Assembly (NCBI GenBank): GCA_937927845.1
Contig: CALFXE010000265.1
Span: 1 to 23,274, forward strand
Source: an uncultured Paludibacter sp.
GTDB lineage: Bacteria > Bacteroidota > Bacteroidia > Bacteroidales > Paludibacteraceae
Length of the DNA stretch: 23,274 bases
Direction: 5' to 3'
In this document: in pieces, positions 14,223 to 23,085 of the stretch
Layout: each line of letters opens with the position of its first letter
Position numbering within the stretch: position 1 is the stretch's first letter
Program-made: the position numbers and the translations under genes
The notes under the pieces: generated by a model
What the model saw: the letters and a program-made list of their open reading frames with translations, nothing else
Database searches by the model: none
Told to the model about the DNA's origin: nothing

Positions 14223-16280
14223 TTATTTCCCACTCAAATAATTGTATGTTTCTATTTGCGAGCGTACTTTGGTTTTGCCGTCTCCCACGTATTTATTGCT
14301 CAATTTTTTATCGAGTATTCTGGCTTTCACATTATCGCTGAGTTGGATGTGGAGGATGTCGAGCAATTCCTTTTTGAGGTTTTTCTGCGTGATTTTAACG
14401 GCAGCTTCTATGCGGTAATCGAGGTTTCTCGTCATCCAGTCGGCAGAGGAAATGTAGAGGTCTTCGCTGCCTTTGTTGTAAAAATACATCACCCGGGCAT
14501 GCTCCAAATACTCATCTACAATGCTGATGGCTTGTATTTTTTGCTTGAATTCTTTTTGATTGACGGCACAATAAATTCCACGGACAATCATTTTGACAAC
14601 CACGCCGGCTTCTGCTGCTTCATACAGTTTAATAATAAGGTTTCTGTCGCTGAGCGAGTTTACTTTAATGATCATTTCTGCTTTTCGACCTGCACGTGCT
14701 TCTTCAATTTCGCGATCAATATGTTGTACAATTTTTTCGCGCATAAAGATGGGGCAAACCATCAGTTTTTTGCAGGTTTTTAATACAGGAATAATGTCAT
14801 TTTTAGGTTTTCGGAGGGTATTAAAAACTTTGTTGATGTCGGCCATAATCACACGATCAGACGTCATCAGTAAATGGTCTCCATAAATTTTGGCGGTTTT
14901 TTCGTTAAAATTACCTGTGCTTACAAAACCGTACTGAAGCGTTTTGCCGTTCACTCTTTTTTTGATGACGCAAAGTTTGGCGTGTACTTTCTTGTTGGGG
15001 ATGCCCACCAGCACTTTTACGCCTTCTTGTTCCAGAATTTCTTTCCATTCCAGGTTACTTTCCTCGTCAAAGCGGGCGCGCAGTTCCAGCATGACGGTTA
15101 CTTCTTTACCGTTTCTGGCGGCGTTGATCAGTGCATTTACAATTTTGGAGTTGCTTGCGAGGCGATAGGCGGTGATTTGAATGGTTTTTACATCAGGGTC
15201 CATCGCCGCTTCCCGCATCAAATCAATCACTGGATTGTAAGTATGGTAAGGAAAGGAGAGGAGTACATCGTGCTTCAGGATGACGTCGGTCACTCGTTTT
15301 CCTAAAAATTCAGGATGATCGAAGGAGGTTCTTTCAACCGGTTTTCGGTAAGCTTTAAAAACATCCGGAAAATCCATGAAGTGCCGGAAGTTGTGGATTT
15401 TTCCCCCTGGAATAATGCTGTCTTTTTTGCTGAGGTGCAGTTTTCTGATCAGAAATTCGAGCAGTGCTTTGTCCATTTCTTTATCAAAAACAAAACGAGT
15501 CGGTTTCCCTTTTCTTCGGTCTTTTATTCCTTTTTCAATTTTTTCGGCGAGGGTAGTTTTAATGTCGTTGTCGAGATCAAACTCAGCATCTTTAGTCACT
15601 TTAAAGCAGTTGGCCTCAAAATCATCATACCCAAAATAAGAAAAAATGTGAGGCAGGTTGAAGGTAATTACATCTTCCAGAAGCATCACGCTTTTTTCAT
15701 TGGAATCTTCGGAAGGCAGCAACACAAATCGCCCTACAATTCGGGAAGGAATTTCAATAATGGCAAATTTACTTTCATACTGCCATTGTTTTTTACGCAT
15801 GGCCACACCCAAATAAAGAGATTTGTCTCGAAGATAGGGCATGGCCACATTGTCGTGAAGCAGAATCGGGATCACGTTGCTCTCGACCACTTCATCAAAA
15901 TAACGACGAACAAAAACCTTCTGCTCTTCAGTGAGCGACTTAGCCGTGCGGATGAAGATGTTTTGATCCGCCATTTCGAGCTGGATCTTTTTCCATGTTT
16001 TATCAAAATCCTGTTGTTGCTTGATGACAATTTCGTTGATGCTTTGCAGGATCTTGGTGGGTGGCTGATAAAAAGATTCGGTGATGAATTTATCCTTAAA
16101 GTCCATTGCACGCTTTAATCCGGCAACTCTCACCCGGAAAAATTCATCCAGATTGTTGGAGAAAATTCCCAGAAAACGGATTCTTAAATGCAGTGGCACA
16201 TTTTCGTCCATCGCTTCCTGCATTACTCTTTCATTGAACGCAAGCCAGGTAATATCCCGCGCATTGAACTGGTTTGACAT
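14223..16280 (-). CDS. ppk1: polyphosphate kinase 1
   Basis: A 685-residue enzyme, usual length, that makes inorganic polyphosphate from ATP. The N-terminal domain (TWLAFNERVMQEA, IRFLGIFSNNLDEFFRVRVA) is typical of PPK1. The catalytic domains belong to the phospholipase D superfamily. H433 (NKKVHAKLCVIKK) and H594 (LEHARVMYF) correspond to the two essential histidines of the E. coli enzyme (435 and 592). R374-type and TGNFNEKTAK motifs, with SSADWMTRNLDYRIEAAV near the C-terminus, are also present. It is transcribed leftward and ends at the hairpin at 14137-14167. It is divergent from the Crp/Fnr-type regulator gene with a 184-nt gap. No truncation is seen. Confidence 0.97.
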   Translation of the reverse strand: MSNQFNARDITWLAFNERVMQEAMDENVPLHLRIRFLGIFSNNLDEFFRVRVAGLKRAMDFKDKFITESFYQPPTKILQSINEIVIKQQQDFDKTWKKIQLEMADQNIFIRTAKSLTEEQKVFVRRYFDEVVESNVIPILLHDNVAMPYLRDKSLYLGVAMRKKQWQYESKFAIIEIPSRIVGRFVLLPSEDSNEKSVMLLEDVITFNLPHIFSYFGYDDFEANCFKVTKDAEFDLDNDIKTTLAEKIEKGIKDRRKGKPTRFVFDKEMDKALLEFLIRKLHLSKKDSIIPGGKIHNFRHFMDFPDVFKAYRKPVERTSFDHPEFLGKRVTDVILKHDVLLSFPYHTYNPVIDLMREAAMDPDVKTIQITAYRLASNSKIVNALINAARNGKEVTVMLELRARFDEESNLEWKEILEQEGVKVLVGIPNKKVHAKLCVIKKRVNGKTLQYGFVSTGNFNEKTAKIYGDHLLMTSDRVIMADINKVFNTLRKPKNDIIPVLKTCKKLMVCPIFMREKIVQHIDREIEEARAGRKAEMIIKVNSLSDRNLIIKLYEAAEAGVVVKMIVRGIYCAVNQKEFKQKIQAISIVDEYLEHARVMYFYNKGSEDLYISSADWMTRNLDYRIEAAVKITQKNLKKELLDILHIQLSDNVKARILDKKLSNKYVGDGKTKVRSQIETYNYLSGK

Positions 16281-16299
16281 AGTAAGTTTTTTGTTTTCT

Positions 16300-16307
16300 C
16301 AAATTTA
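16300..16307 (-). promoter_or_regulatory. putative -7 promoter element of ppk1
   Basis: The minus strand reads TAAATTTG, a TAnnTTTG match 20 nt before the ppk1 ATG. No good -33 element is seen. Confidence 0.3.
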
Positions 16308-16441
16308 TTGATTTTAGTGGGATTTCCGATTATGCTAATGAAAATTTAATATGAACTGTTGGTGCTTGTTTTCCTGATGCGTTCAAGGTAAATGGCATTA
16401 AAATACTTTAATTTTAATTCGGACATAAAAGTATTTTTTAA

Positions 16442-16449
16442 TAAATTTG
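16442..16449 (+). promoter_or_regulatory. putative -7 promoter element of the Crp/Fnr-type regulator
   Basis: TAAATTTG matches TAnnTTTG and ends 15 nt before the ATG at 16465. The -33 region is weak. It argues that translation starts at 16465 and not at the in-frame TTG at 16447. Confidence 0.4.
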
Positions 16450-16464
16450 GGAAAAATTCGCCAC

Positions 16465-17061
16465 ATGTTTTCGCAGGAAGTTTTGATTCAAAATAAAGTA
16501 CCCCGTTTTTTTCTGAAAAGGAAAGATCATCTTTTTCGGGAAGACGAGCGGGCAACTTGTCTCTATTATCTGCTGGCAGGGGAAGTGAAGATTTATAATA
16601 CCGATTCGGAAGGAAAAGAATTCCTGATCGATAAAGTGGGCGAACATCAGTTTCTGGGTGAACCGCCTTTTTTGCTGTGCGAGAGGTATCCTGCCAATGC
16701 AATGATTGCCAGCGAAACCGCTGAAATCTACAGGTTTAATGATCAGCTTTTTCAGGAATTTATGATTAATAACCCCGAAATCCTCATCCGTTTTACCCGA
16801 CAAATTGCCAGAAAGGCATACAACAAAACGATGAAAATGAAATCAATTGTTCATCAAAATCCCGCAGAACGCATTTTGAATTTCCTGAAAAATTACAAAA
16901 TCAGCAAAGGTGTAGAGCCGCTTCAGAAAACGATGATTGATGTGACAAGAAAAGAAATGGCGCACTCCACCGGATTAGCGATAGAAACAGTAATTAGAAC
17001 AGTGAAAAAAATGGAGCGTGAAAACAAAATTGAACTCATCAATCATAAAATATACTTCTGA
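16465..17061 (+). CDS. Crp/Fnr-family transcriptional regulator
   Basis: About 198 residues from MFSQEVLIQN. Residues about 20-115 form a cyclic-nucleotide-binding-like beta barrel (CLYYLLAGEVKIYNTDSEGK, GEHQFLGEPPFLL). The dimer helix follows, then a winged helix-turn-helix at about 150-198 (TRKEMAHSTGLAIETVIRTV, KKMERENKIELINHKI). There is no N-terminal cysteine cluster, so it is not an oxygen-sensing iron-sulphur FNR. NO- or heme-type DNR-like sensing is possible, but no heme ligand can be picked out. Its stop overlaps the start of the downstream membrane protein (TGATG), showing translational coupling. The nos genes and the FNR-like dyad at 19145-19158 are plausible targets. Confidence 0.9.
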   Translation: MFSQEVLIQNKVPRFFLKRKDHLFREDERATCLYYLLAGEVKIYNTDSEGKEFLIDKVGEHQFLGEPPFLLCERYPANAMIASETAEIYRFNDQLFQEFMINNPEILIRFTRQIARKAYNKTMKMKSIVHQNPAERILNFLKNYKISKGVEPLQKTMIDVTRKEMAHSTGLAIETVIRTVKKMERENKIELINHKIYF

Positions 17062-18272
17062 TGAATAAAGCATACTGGCTGAAATTTTCAGTCTTTAATT
17101 TTTGCATTGTTGCACTGATTGGCGTTTTAATGCGATATAAAATCGCCTATTCTCTTCCGTTTTTGGATCAAAAATTTTTGCAGCATGGCCATTCCCATTT
17201 TGCATTTTATGGCTGGATTACGAATACCATCTACGTTCTCGCCGCTATTTATCTTAACCGGATGAACCGGGATATCTCCCTGTTAAAGTACAAATGGGTT
17301 ATTGCAGTCAACATGGTATCTTCCTTCGGGATGCTCTTCACCATGATTTATGGTGGTTACTTTTGGGCCTCCACTTCCTTCGCCACAACGGCGCTGCTCA
17401 CCAGTTTCCTGTTTGCTTACTTTTTCTGGCGAGATTCGCGCACGTTCCAAGACGAGTCCAAACCATGGTTTCTAGGCGGGCTTTTCTTTATGATTATTTC
17501 GTCATTAGGCATTTTTAGCTTGGGTTACATGGCGGCAACCAAATCAATGACGCAGAATATTTTTTTAGCATCCGAGTATTATTATCTGCATTATCAATAC
17601 AACGGGTTTTTCATTTTTTCATGCATTGGGTTTTTGCTTCATTCCATGAAAGAGGCAGGCGCACCTATCGGCAGAGAGCGAAATAAGTCGATATTTTGGC
17701 TCATGTTTGTGGGATGTCTCGTGGGCTACGGTCTTTCGGTATTGTGGATGAAGTTGCCTGATTGGGTGTTTGCACTTATTGTTTTGGCCACCGTGGCACA
17801 AACAACAGGGGCATGGCTGTTATTCGATTATGTAAGAAAAAACTGGACCCAGCTTGTGCTGAAGTGGTCGCCAATGCATCGTTTTGTACTGATGTTTTCG
17901 GGTTTTGCATTCGGGGTGAAGATTTTATTGCAGTTGGGTTCTAATATTCCGGCCCTCAATCAATTTGCTTTTGGTTTCCGAAACGTGGTGATTGCGTATT
18001 TGCATCTGGTCTTGTTGATGTGCATTGCGAGTTTTTTGCTGAATCAGATCCTGGCGACTCAGTTTTTTAGAATAACAAAACCATTGCTCACCGGATTCAA
18101 ACTACTGCTAATTGGTATTTTCCTGAACGAAGTAGTGTTGGGTTTAATGGGTGTTTTGTCAATTCGCTACATAGCGGTTCCCTACGCCAATCAAGCGTTG
18201 CTGGCTATTTCATTGCTGATGCTTACGGCATTGGTGGTGATGTTTATTAATTTGCGGCTAAGGCGGGACTGA
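17061..18272 (+). CDS. polytopic His-containing membrane protein (cytochrome oxidase I / NnrS-like)
   Basis: A 403-residue integral membrane protein with about 12 hydrophobic helices and no signal peptide. Histidines lie within or at the ends of helices: H42, H44 and H46 (QHGHSHFAFYGW), H177 (YYLHYQYNGFF), H194, H273 (PMHRFVLMF) and H315 (IAYLHLVLLM). The HGHxHF and HYQYNGFF patterns recall heme ligand regions of heme-copper oxidase subunit I and of NnrS-like proteins in denitrifiers. The copper-site set of a true oxidase is not evident, so I do not call it an oxidase. It overlaps the Crp/Fnr regulator gene by one base and lies near nos genes, so a role in nitrogen-oxide or heme/copper physiology is likely. 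Confidence 0.75.
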   Translation: MNKAYWLKFSVFNFCIVALIGVLMRYKIAYSLPFLDQKFLQHGHSHFAFYGWITNTIYVLAAIYLNRMNRDISLLKYKWVIAVNMVSSFGMLFTMIYGGYFWASTSFATTALLTSFLFAYFFWRDSRTFQDESKPWFLGGLFFMIISSLGIFSLGYMAATKSMTQNIFLASEYYYLHYQYNGFFIFSCIGFLLHSMKEAGAPIGRERNKSIFWLMFVGCLVGYGLSVLWMKLPDWVFALIVLATVAQTTGAWLLFDYVRKNWTQLVLKWSPMHRFVLMFSGFAFGVKILLQLGSNIPALNQFAFGFRNVVIAYLHLVLLMCIASFLLNQILATQFFRITKPLLTGFKLLLIGIFLNEVVLGLMGVLSIRYIAVPYANQALLAISLLMLTALVVMFINLRLRRD

Positions 18273-18433
18273 TCGTTTTTACCAATTCTTCCAACATATT
18301 TTTATCTGGTGATCACATCGCAAGGAAAGAGGGGTTCTTCTTACCTATTATTTGAGGAGTCTTTACTGCAATAATGTGAATGGCTTTGAAAGAACTTACT
18401 TTCGGTTTGTTGTACTTAATGAAAAAGTAGAAA

Positions 18434-18469
18434 GAAACAGCTTCCAAAAAATAATCTGGAAGCTGTTTC
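18434..18469 (-). terminator. hairpin terminator after the FAS1 gene
   Basis: GAAACAGCTTCCA (18434-18446) and TGGAAGCTGTTTC (18457-18469) form a perfect 13-bp stem with a 10-nt loop. On the minus strand it is followed by a T-rich run (TTTCTACTTTTTC). It lies 41 nt after the FAS1 stop codon and could also end the converging transcript. The rest of 18273-18510 shows nothing else. Confidence 0.75.
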
Positions 18470-18510
18470 GACATTAAATCTAATAAACTATGGTCATTGA
18501 TGATGGTTTT

Positions 18511-19065
18511 TTACTGGGGCAGAATAACACCATCTACAACATGCACAATGCCGTTGGCAGCTGGCACAGAAGCGATGATGTGTATGGTACCATTCACGGT
18601 GGGTTTGCCATCCACCATTTTAATGGTGATTGATTTTCCGTCCACCATTCCCAAGTTTTGGCCGTCAGTCATTTGGTCAGTTTTAATGACACCTACATAA
18701 GTATGATGCCCCAAAATATCAGTCAGTTTTCCATTGTTGGCCGGCTTCAGCAAATCTTCAACAGTGCCGGCAGGTAACTTGGCGAATGCGTCATTGGTTG
18801 GCGCAAAAACAGTAAAAGGACCTGCGTTGCTGAGCGAGGTAGTTAATCCTGCTGCCTGAACTGCTTTCACCAATGTGGACAAATCCTTGTTGGCTACTGC
18901 GAGCTTCACAATGTCGGGGGCACTGTCTTCGTCCACAACAGCTTCCTGTCCGCCGTTTACAGTTTCGGTGGTAGCTTTCGGTGTAGCATCTGTTGTACTT
19001 TCATGTTTACTGCAAGAGGTAAATACTAAACCAGCCACAGTCATAATGAGCAATGATTTTTTCAT
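18511..19065 (-). CDS. fasciclin (FAS1) domain lipoprotein
   Basis: A 184-residue protein with a lipoprotein signal (GLVFTSC, lipidated Cys18), a Thr/Ala-rich linker and one FAS1 domain (about residues 48-184). The H1 box is visible (GPFTVFAPTNDAFAKLPAGT), then LGHHTYVG and the H2 region NGIVHVVDGVILPQ. FAS1 domains mediate adhesion or protein contacts; the ligand here is unknown. It lies between the His-rich membrane protein gene and nosY and has its own terminator. Two dyads in the 173-nt upstream gap, one FNR-like, suggest control separate from or parallel to the nos genes. Confidence 0.92.
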   Translation of the reverse strand: MKKSLLIMTVAGLVFTSCSKHESTTDATPKATTETVNGGQEAVVDEDSAPDIVKLAVANKDLSTLVKAVQAAGLTTSLSNAGPFTVFAPTNDAFAKLPAGTVEDLLKPANNGKLTDILGHHTYVGVIKTDQMTDGQNLGMVDGKSITIKMVDGKPTVNGTIHIIASVPAANGIVHVVDGVILPQ

Positions 19066-19144
19066 ACGTCTTAATTTTAAGTAAAATTACAACGAAAAAT
19101 GGTAGTCAGTTATGATCGGAGTCATATAATAACAATTTGATAAC

Positions 19145-19158
19145 GTGATAAATATCAT
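19145..19158. promoter_or_regulatory. FNR-like dyad upstream of the FAS1 gene
   Basis: GTGAT-AAAT-ATCAT matches the FNR/DNR consensus TTGAT-N4-ATCAA at 8 of 10 positions. It lies 80 bp before the FAS1 start. A second dyad, TATGA-N6-TCATA, is at 19111-19126. The regulator encoded at 16465-17061 is a candidate binder; no binding can be shown from sequence. Confidence 0.4.
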
Positions 19159-19238
19159 TAAATATAACCTCAAAATAGACTTATCATCTCTGAAGAAAAA
19201 TAGGAGCAATAAAGTTCGGGGTTAAAAGATGTATGCTG

Positions 19239-20012
19239 CTAAAGATCCCTTTTATTAAACTTAACCAAGGACAACAGAAAAGGAATTGCCGCCCAAACTA
19301 CCATTACAGCAAGCGAGATGCCCATGCCACCTCCGGAACCAAAAACCTGTTTGAAGACAGCGCCCGACGCACCAAGCATTGCTGAAATATTAAGTTGTAA
19401 TAAAACAAAGATTCGGGCCAAACCTATGGGGTTGAGACCCGCCAAAGTGGCCATCATTCCCTCGATTGGGTAATCGGCAAGCTGAAACATGAGGACTAGC
19501 AAAATACCATCATAAATAATGGCAAAAAAGATCCAGATAAAAATGGAGATACCGATGCCTTTGGCTTTATCTCGGCTCGCTATCGCTGAAAGCAAGGCGA
19601 AAGAGGTAAAAATAATCGACAGAAAAATACCGATAATGAGGAGTGAAAAACCCGTCTCAATTGATGAATACAACAATATCGGAATGCCGCAGCCAATAAG
19701 GAAGGAAAGCACAAGTGCGGTGGACAGCCCAAGAAAAATACTCAGCCACACGCTGGTTCTGGGAACCGGCTGGCTTAGCAATAACTCGATAAACTGACTG
19801 CTGTTGTAAACATAAATGGTGGAGAACATAATACTCACCAGCGGAACCACCAGCAATACCACATTCAGCAAACTGAGGGTTGCCTTGGTATAATTGCTTT
19901 CTAACCCTAATACCGACCATGAAATAATGAACAGTAAAATGGTGTAGAAGATGACGATTTTATTTTTTAATATATCGAAAAGAATGAAGCGTGCAATCTT
20001 GTTCATGGTCAT
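19239..20012 (-). CDS. nosY: NosY-type ABC transporter permease
   Basis: A 257-residue permease with six hydrophobic helices, starting IARFILFDILKNKIVIFYTI and ending SLVKFNKRDL, typical of ABC-2/NosY permeases. With NosF and NosD it forms the complex that matures the CuZ centre of nitrous oxide reductase, probably by handling a sulphur or copper species. The start ATG at 20012 lies 26 nt after the nosF stop, and a second ATG two codons downstream is equally possible. It is the last gene of the leftward nos operon. Assignment relies on family features plus the nosD-nosF order. Confidence 0.88.
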   Translation of the reverse strand: MTMNKIARFILFDILKNKIVIFYTILLFIISWSVLGLESNYTKATLSLLNVVLLVVPLVSIMFSTIYVYNSSQFIELLLSQPVPRTSVWLSIFLGLSTALVLSFLIGCGIPILLYSSIETGFSLLIIGIFLSIIFTSFALLSAIASRDKAKGIGISIFIWIFFAIIYDGILLVLMFQLADYPIEGMMATLAGLNPIGLARIFVLLQLNISAMLGASGAVFKQVFGSGGGMGISLAVMVVWAAIPFLLSLVKFNKRDL

Positions 20013-20038
20013 AAATTTTCGGCAGCAGCCGTGAGGTA

Positions 20039-20752
20039 TTATTTTTTCATTTGTTTTAGAATCTGCACAATAGATTCCGATATTTTTCCGGAATGGGTTT
20101 GGTGCAGCAACTCTTTTACCGATTGATGAACCAGGATTTTTCCTTCGTTCATGAAGATGATTTCACTCACGATATCGTCTAGCTCGCTCAACAGGTGCGA
20201 AGTGATGATGACCAGTTTTCCCTTGTTTTTCTCGCGGATGATCTTGCTTTTCAGGATTTCAGAAGCCAATGGATCAAGGCCGGCAGTGGGTTCATCTAAA
20301 ATAATTATTTTCGGATCAAACATAAAAGCCAGTACAGCGCTCACTTTCTGAGTGGTACCGCCAGAAAGAGTTCCCATTTTTTTATCGTAGAGTTTGTCCA
20401 GCTCAAAGGCCTCCAGAAGCTCAGTGTCTAAATTACTTTCAGGGACGTTTCTTATGTCCTTAATCATTTTTAGCGTATGCTCAATGGTCATATTTTCAGG
20501 ATAACGGCCAATTTGTGGCATGTAACCAATGGCTTCCCGGTATCGGTAATGATCCTTTACACTTTTGCCTTCTACGAGGATATCACCTTTTTCGATTACA
20601 TTAAGTGCAAGGATGCATTTAATGAGTGTTGTTTTTCCGCAACCGTTGGGTCCGATTAGTGCGATCGACTGGCCGTTGTTGAATGAAACACTCACATCGT
20701 CCAGTGCGGTGAATTTGTTGAATTTTTTGGTCAGATTTTTTACCTCAATCAT
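20039..20752 (-). CDS. nosF: NosF-type ABC transporter ATP-binding protein
   Basis: A 237-residue cytoplasmic ATPase. Walker A (GPNGCGKTT, residues 34-42), Q-loop region (GYMPQIGRYPE), signature LSGGTTQK, Walker B with catalytic Glu (IIILDEPTAGLDP) and switch His (ITSHLLSELDD) are all present. Length and order are standard. It powers the NosDFY maturation complex. The GGTTQK signature is of the NosF/CcmA-like type. Gene order nosL-nosD-nosF-nosY on one strand supports the name. Confidence 0.93.
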   Translation of the reverse strand: MIEVKNLTKKFNKFTALDDVSVSFNNGQSIALIGPNGCGKTTLIKCILALNVIEKGDILVEGKSVKDHYRYREAIGYMPQIGRYPENMTIEHTLKMIKDIRNVPESNLDTELLEAFELDKLYDKKMGTLSGGTTQKVSAVLAFMFDPKIIILDEPTAGLDPLASEILKSKIIREKNKGKLVIITSHLLSELDDIVSEIIFMNEGKILVHQSVKELLHQTHSGKISESIVQILKQMKK

Positions 20753-20808
20753 AATTTATCAGGAATCTTGAAGTTCTATATGTTTTTTATACCCTTCTTT
20801 GTTTGTAA

Positions 20809-22035
20809 TTAAACGTTAACTTTTTTCATTAACGGGTAATCATCCACAAAACTTTCCGGGGTTAAACTGGGTATTATTTTTTCGGTTTTGTCAAGCAGGT
20901 CCATAATAAAAGTGCGGAAAAGTAGCATCACCGAAGGATTGTTTTCTACCAGATACGAATACAAGCTCAAGGGGTGAAACGGCACATCGCCCACACCGTT
21001 TTTATCAAGATCGTAGCCATCATATTTGTCCCAGTAATTTCCTTTAAAGCTGTTCATAACCATTGTTCCGTTTGTACTCACATCAAAAGTATTGTTGATG
21101 AAGTTATTACCGCTGATGCGGTTCTCCATGCAGTTGGCATTAATTTTCATGCCCCATCCGTTATTTTCGAAATCGTTTCGGTAAAAGTCTATTTTAGTAG
21201 CTCCGTCCAGAAAAATACCTACTGTATTGCTGTGGAAACGATTGTGCTTAATCTTGCTGAAGGAAATGTCTTTCAGCAGCAAACCATAGCTTCCGTCGCC
21301 CCAGTTGTTGATAAAGTTGTTTCCCACCATTCCCACATTATTGCTGTACATTACGGCCACACCTGCATTGTTATTATCGAAAGTGTTGGCTACATACACA
21401 TTGTCGTTGGCAAACATAAAGTGCAGGCCGTACCGCAGATTGTTTTTGGAATAGTTATGATAAACATAAGTTTGAGTTACTTTTTCCAAGTAAATACCAT
21501 CTTTATGGCCTTCTATATAATTGTTTTTGATCCATAATTCCTGGCTTACCCACGCGTGAATTCCGTCACCGATTCCCTCCTGAGATGTAGAACGAGACGA
21601 CAAGAATTTGTTGTTTTGAATGAGGCAGCGAAACCCTCGCTGAATATAAACACCGAAGTAATTGTTCTCGAAAACATTATTTTCTATGGTGCTGTACTGG
21701 CTGTCGTAAAGTCGTATTGCACCGATGTTCTCGATTTCGTCTTCGCCGGAATTAATAATTTTGAAACCTTTTAAAAAAATATGGTTGGCGCGAAAAGAAA
21801 GTATTTCGTATTTCATTTCACCATCCAAAACCGGCCGATTAATCCCCAACAGCGTTAAGGGTTTGGTGATATTGATGTTACCTTCTTTATAAACGCCACT
21901 TTGCACCAAAATAGTGTCGCCACTTTTGGAAGCGGCGACAGCTTCTTTGATGGTTTTAAACTGCTCGTTTTTTCCCACTTTCAAGGTGTTTGCCCACAAC
22001 ATAAAAGGAAAAAGAAGAAGTGCTATTCTAAACAT
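20809..22035 (-). CDS. nosD: NosD, periplasmic copper-site maturation protein
   Basis: A 408-residue protein with signal peptide (MFRIALLLFPFMLWA). The body is a right-handed parallel beta helix built of CASH-type repeats (IENNVFENNYFGVYIQRGFR, NNNAGVAVMYSNN, VGIFLDGATKIDFYRNDFEN), ending in the NYWDKYDGYDLDKNGVGDVP segment usual in NosD. NosD accepts material from the NosFY transporter and passes it on for CuZ assembly in NosZ. The gene begins 3 nt after nosL, so they are co-translated. It is full length. Confidence 0.95.
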   Translation of the reverse strand: MFRIALLLFPFMLWANTLKVGKNEQFKTIKEAVAASKSGDTILVQSGVYKEGNINITKPLTLLGINRPVLDGEMKYEILSFRANHIFLKGFKIINSGEDEIENIGAIRLYDSQYSTIENNVFENNYFGVYIQRGFRCLIQNNKFLSSRSTSQEGIGDGIHAWVSQELWIKNNYIEGHKDGIYLEKVTQTYVYHNYSKNNLRYGLHFMFANDNVYVANTFDNNNAGVAVMYSNNVGMVGNNFINNWGDGSYGLLLKDISFSKIKHNRFHSNTVGIFLDGATKIDFYRNDFENNGWGMKINANCMENRISGNNFINNTFDVSTNGTMVMNSFKGNYWDKYDGYDLDKNGVGDVPFHPLSLYSYLVENNPSVMLLFRTFIMDLLDKTEKIIPSLTPESFVDDYPLMKKVNV

Positions 22036-22038
22036 AAA

Positions 22039-22449
22039 CTATTGGGTTACATTTGCGCCCTGTGATGCAGCGGCCTTTTGAGCGGCTGCCTTATTTTGGT
22101 ACGACTGTGTATTTCCGCCCATCGGCGATTTAATGGTGCCTCCTTTGACGAGGGTGGCTTTTTTGAGTTCCAGAAATTTGCCCGATGGATAATCTACCAC
22201 ATACTTTGTGGCTTTTACTGCTTTTTCAGGGTTGGAACTTTCATACATCGACATGCAACTCAGATCATCAAACTTAAATACTTTGCCTTTTTCGGTAATG
22301 AGCTCTGCTGCATATTTCAGATCGGTAATGGTCATTTTACAGTTGTCGCACTGGTCTTTGCCCAGCGCAATGTCTTTTGGCCCGCTTTGGGTGCAGGAAA
22401 GAACTGCCGCAATTGATCCTGCAATGGCTAAAATTTTCATAACATTCAT
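22039..22449 (-). CDS. nosL: NosL, copper-chaperone lipoprotein
   Basis: A 136-residue lipoprotein (AAVLSC, lipidated Cys19). Conserved CDNCKM (C34, C37, M39) and DDLSCMSMY (C65, M66, M68) supply thiol and thioether ligands for Cu(I) and match NosL. It delivers copper for NosZ and NosDFY. The C-terminal tail is rich in Ala, Gln and Lys. It lies 3 nt before nosD and 51 nt after the membrane-protein gene. Two ATGs near the start (22449 and 22440) are both possible. Confidence 0.93.
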   Translation of the reverse strand: MNVMKILAIAGSIAAVLSCTQSGPKDIALGKDQCDNCKMTITDLKYAAELITEKGKVFKFDDLSCMSMYESSNPEKAVKATKYVVDYPSGKFLELKKATLVKGGTIKSPMGGNTQSYQNKAAAQKAAASQGANVTQ

Positions 22450-22500
22450 TTTTATAGGTCGTTCTTGTTTTACAATTTCTTTTATGGGTGCGCCATGTGG

Positions 22501-23085
22501 CTAAGCAGCTTTTGACTTTTTAAACTCCATGAATGCTAAGATAGCTAAAATTACCGCAGCCGCAAACATGATGATTCCGCCAGCATCTGGATAGGAATAG
22601 GCGCCAAAGTTTAAGAGTTGTTTGAAACCTATGAGAGGTGGCTGATAAGACATGCCGGGAACCACAATAGCAGCATTGGGATCAAGGTGATGTCCATAGT
22701 CATATTCCCAAAGGTAGAAATCGACCATAAAAGCGACGCCAAAAACCATAAAAGCAATGGTGGTAAGGTAAAGCCAGAATTTTTTGTTCAGGTAGGCGGC
22801 GGCTAAACAGAGCAGTCCGAAGAATCCAAGAGCATAGGGAAGAACTTTGAATTCCCAAAAGTCTTCTTCGTGAATGGTTTTCATACCGATATAGTGGTTC
22901 AGTCCATTGATGATTTGGTAATCTCCGGTGATTTTGCTTGGCCACAGGTACATCACCAAACCTTCTGGGTATTGCGGTGCCTGTAAGTAAATGGCCCACA
23001 AAGGAACAAATATGGCGACGAAAAGACTCAGCCCACAAACGGCGAGCAGTATTCGTGTCAGCTTACTTAATGAAGAATTTTTCAT
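22501..23085 (-). CDS. nos-cluster membrane protein of unknown function
   Basis: A 194-residue protein with four membrane segments (about residues 12-32, 82-98, 104-125 and 166-186). The periplasmic loops have conserved-looking polar aromatic residues (INGLNHYIGMKTI, EYDYGHHLDPN, PGMSYQPPLIGFKQLL). Histidines in NHYIG and YGHHLD could bind a metal or heme. I recall similar unnamed proteins placed next to nosZ and nosL in Bacteroidota. It lies just before nosL on the same strand, so it probably belongs to the N2O reductase operon, perhaps in electron delivery or copper supply. The function is not established. Confidence 0.75.
   Translation of the reverse strand: MKNSSLSKLTRILLAVCGLSLFVAIFVPLWAIYLQAPQYPEGLVMYLWPSKITGDYQIINGLNHYIGMKTIHEEDFWEFKVLPYALGFFGLLCLAAAYLNKKFWLYLTTIAFMVFGVAFMVDFYLWEYDYGHHLDPNAAIVVPGMSYQPPLIGFKQLLNFGAYSYPDAGGIIMFAAAVILAILAFMEFKKSKAA

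Noticed and set aside
14157..16118. Long plus-strand open frames opposite ppk1
   Set aside because: They are antisense shadows of the well-supported ppk1 reading frame and show no recognisable domains.
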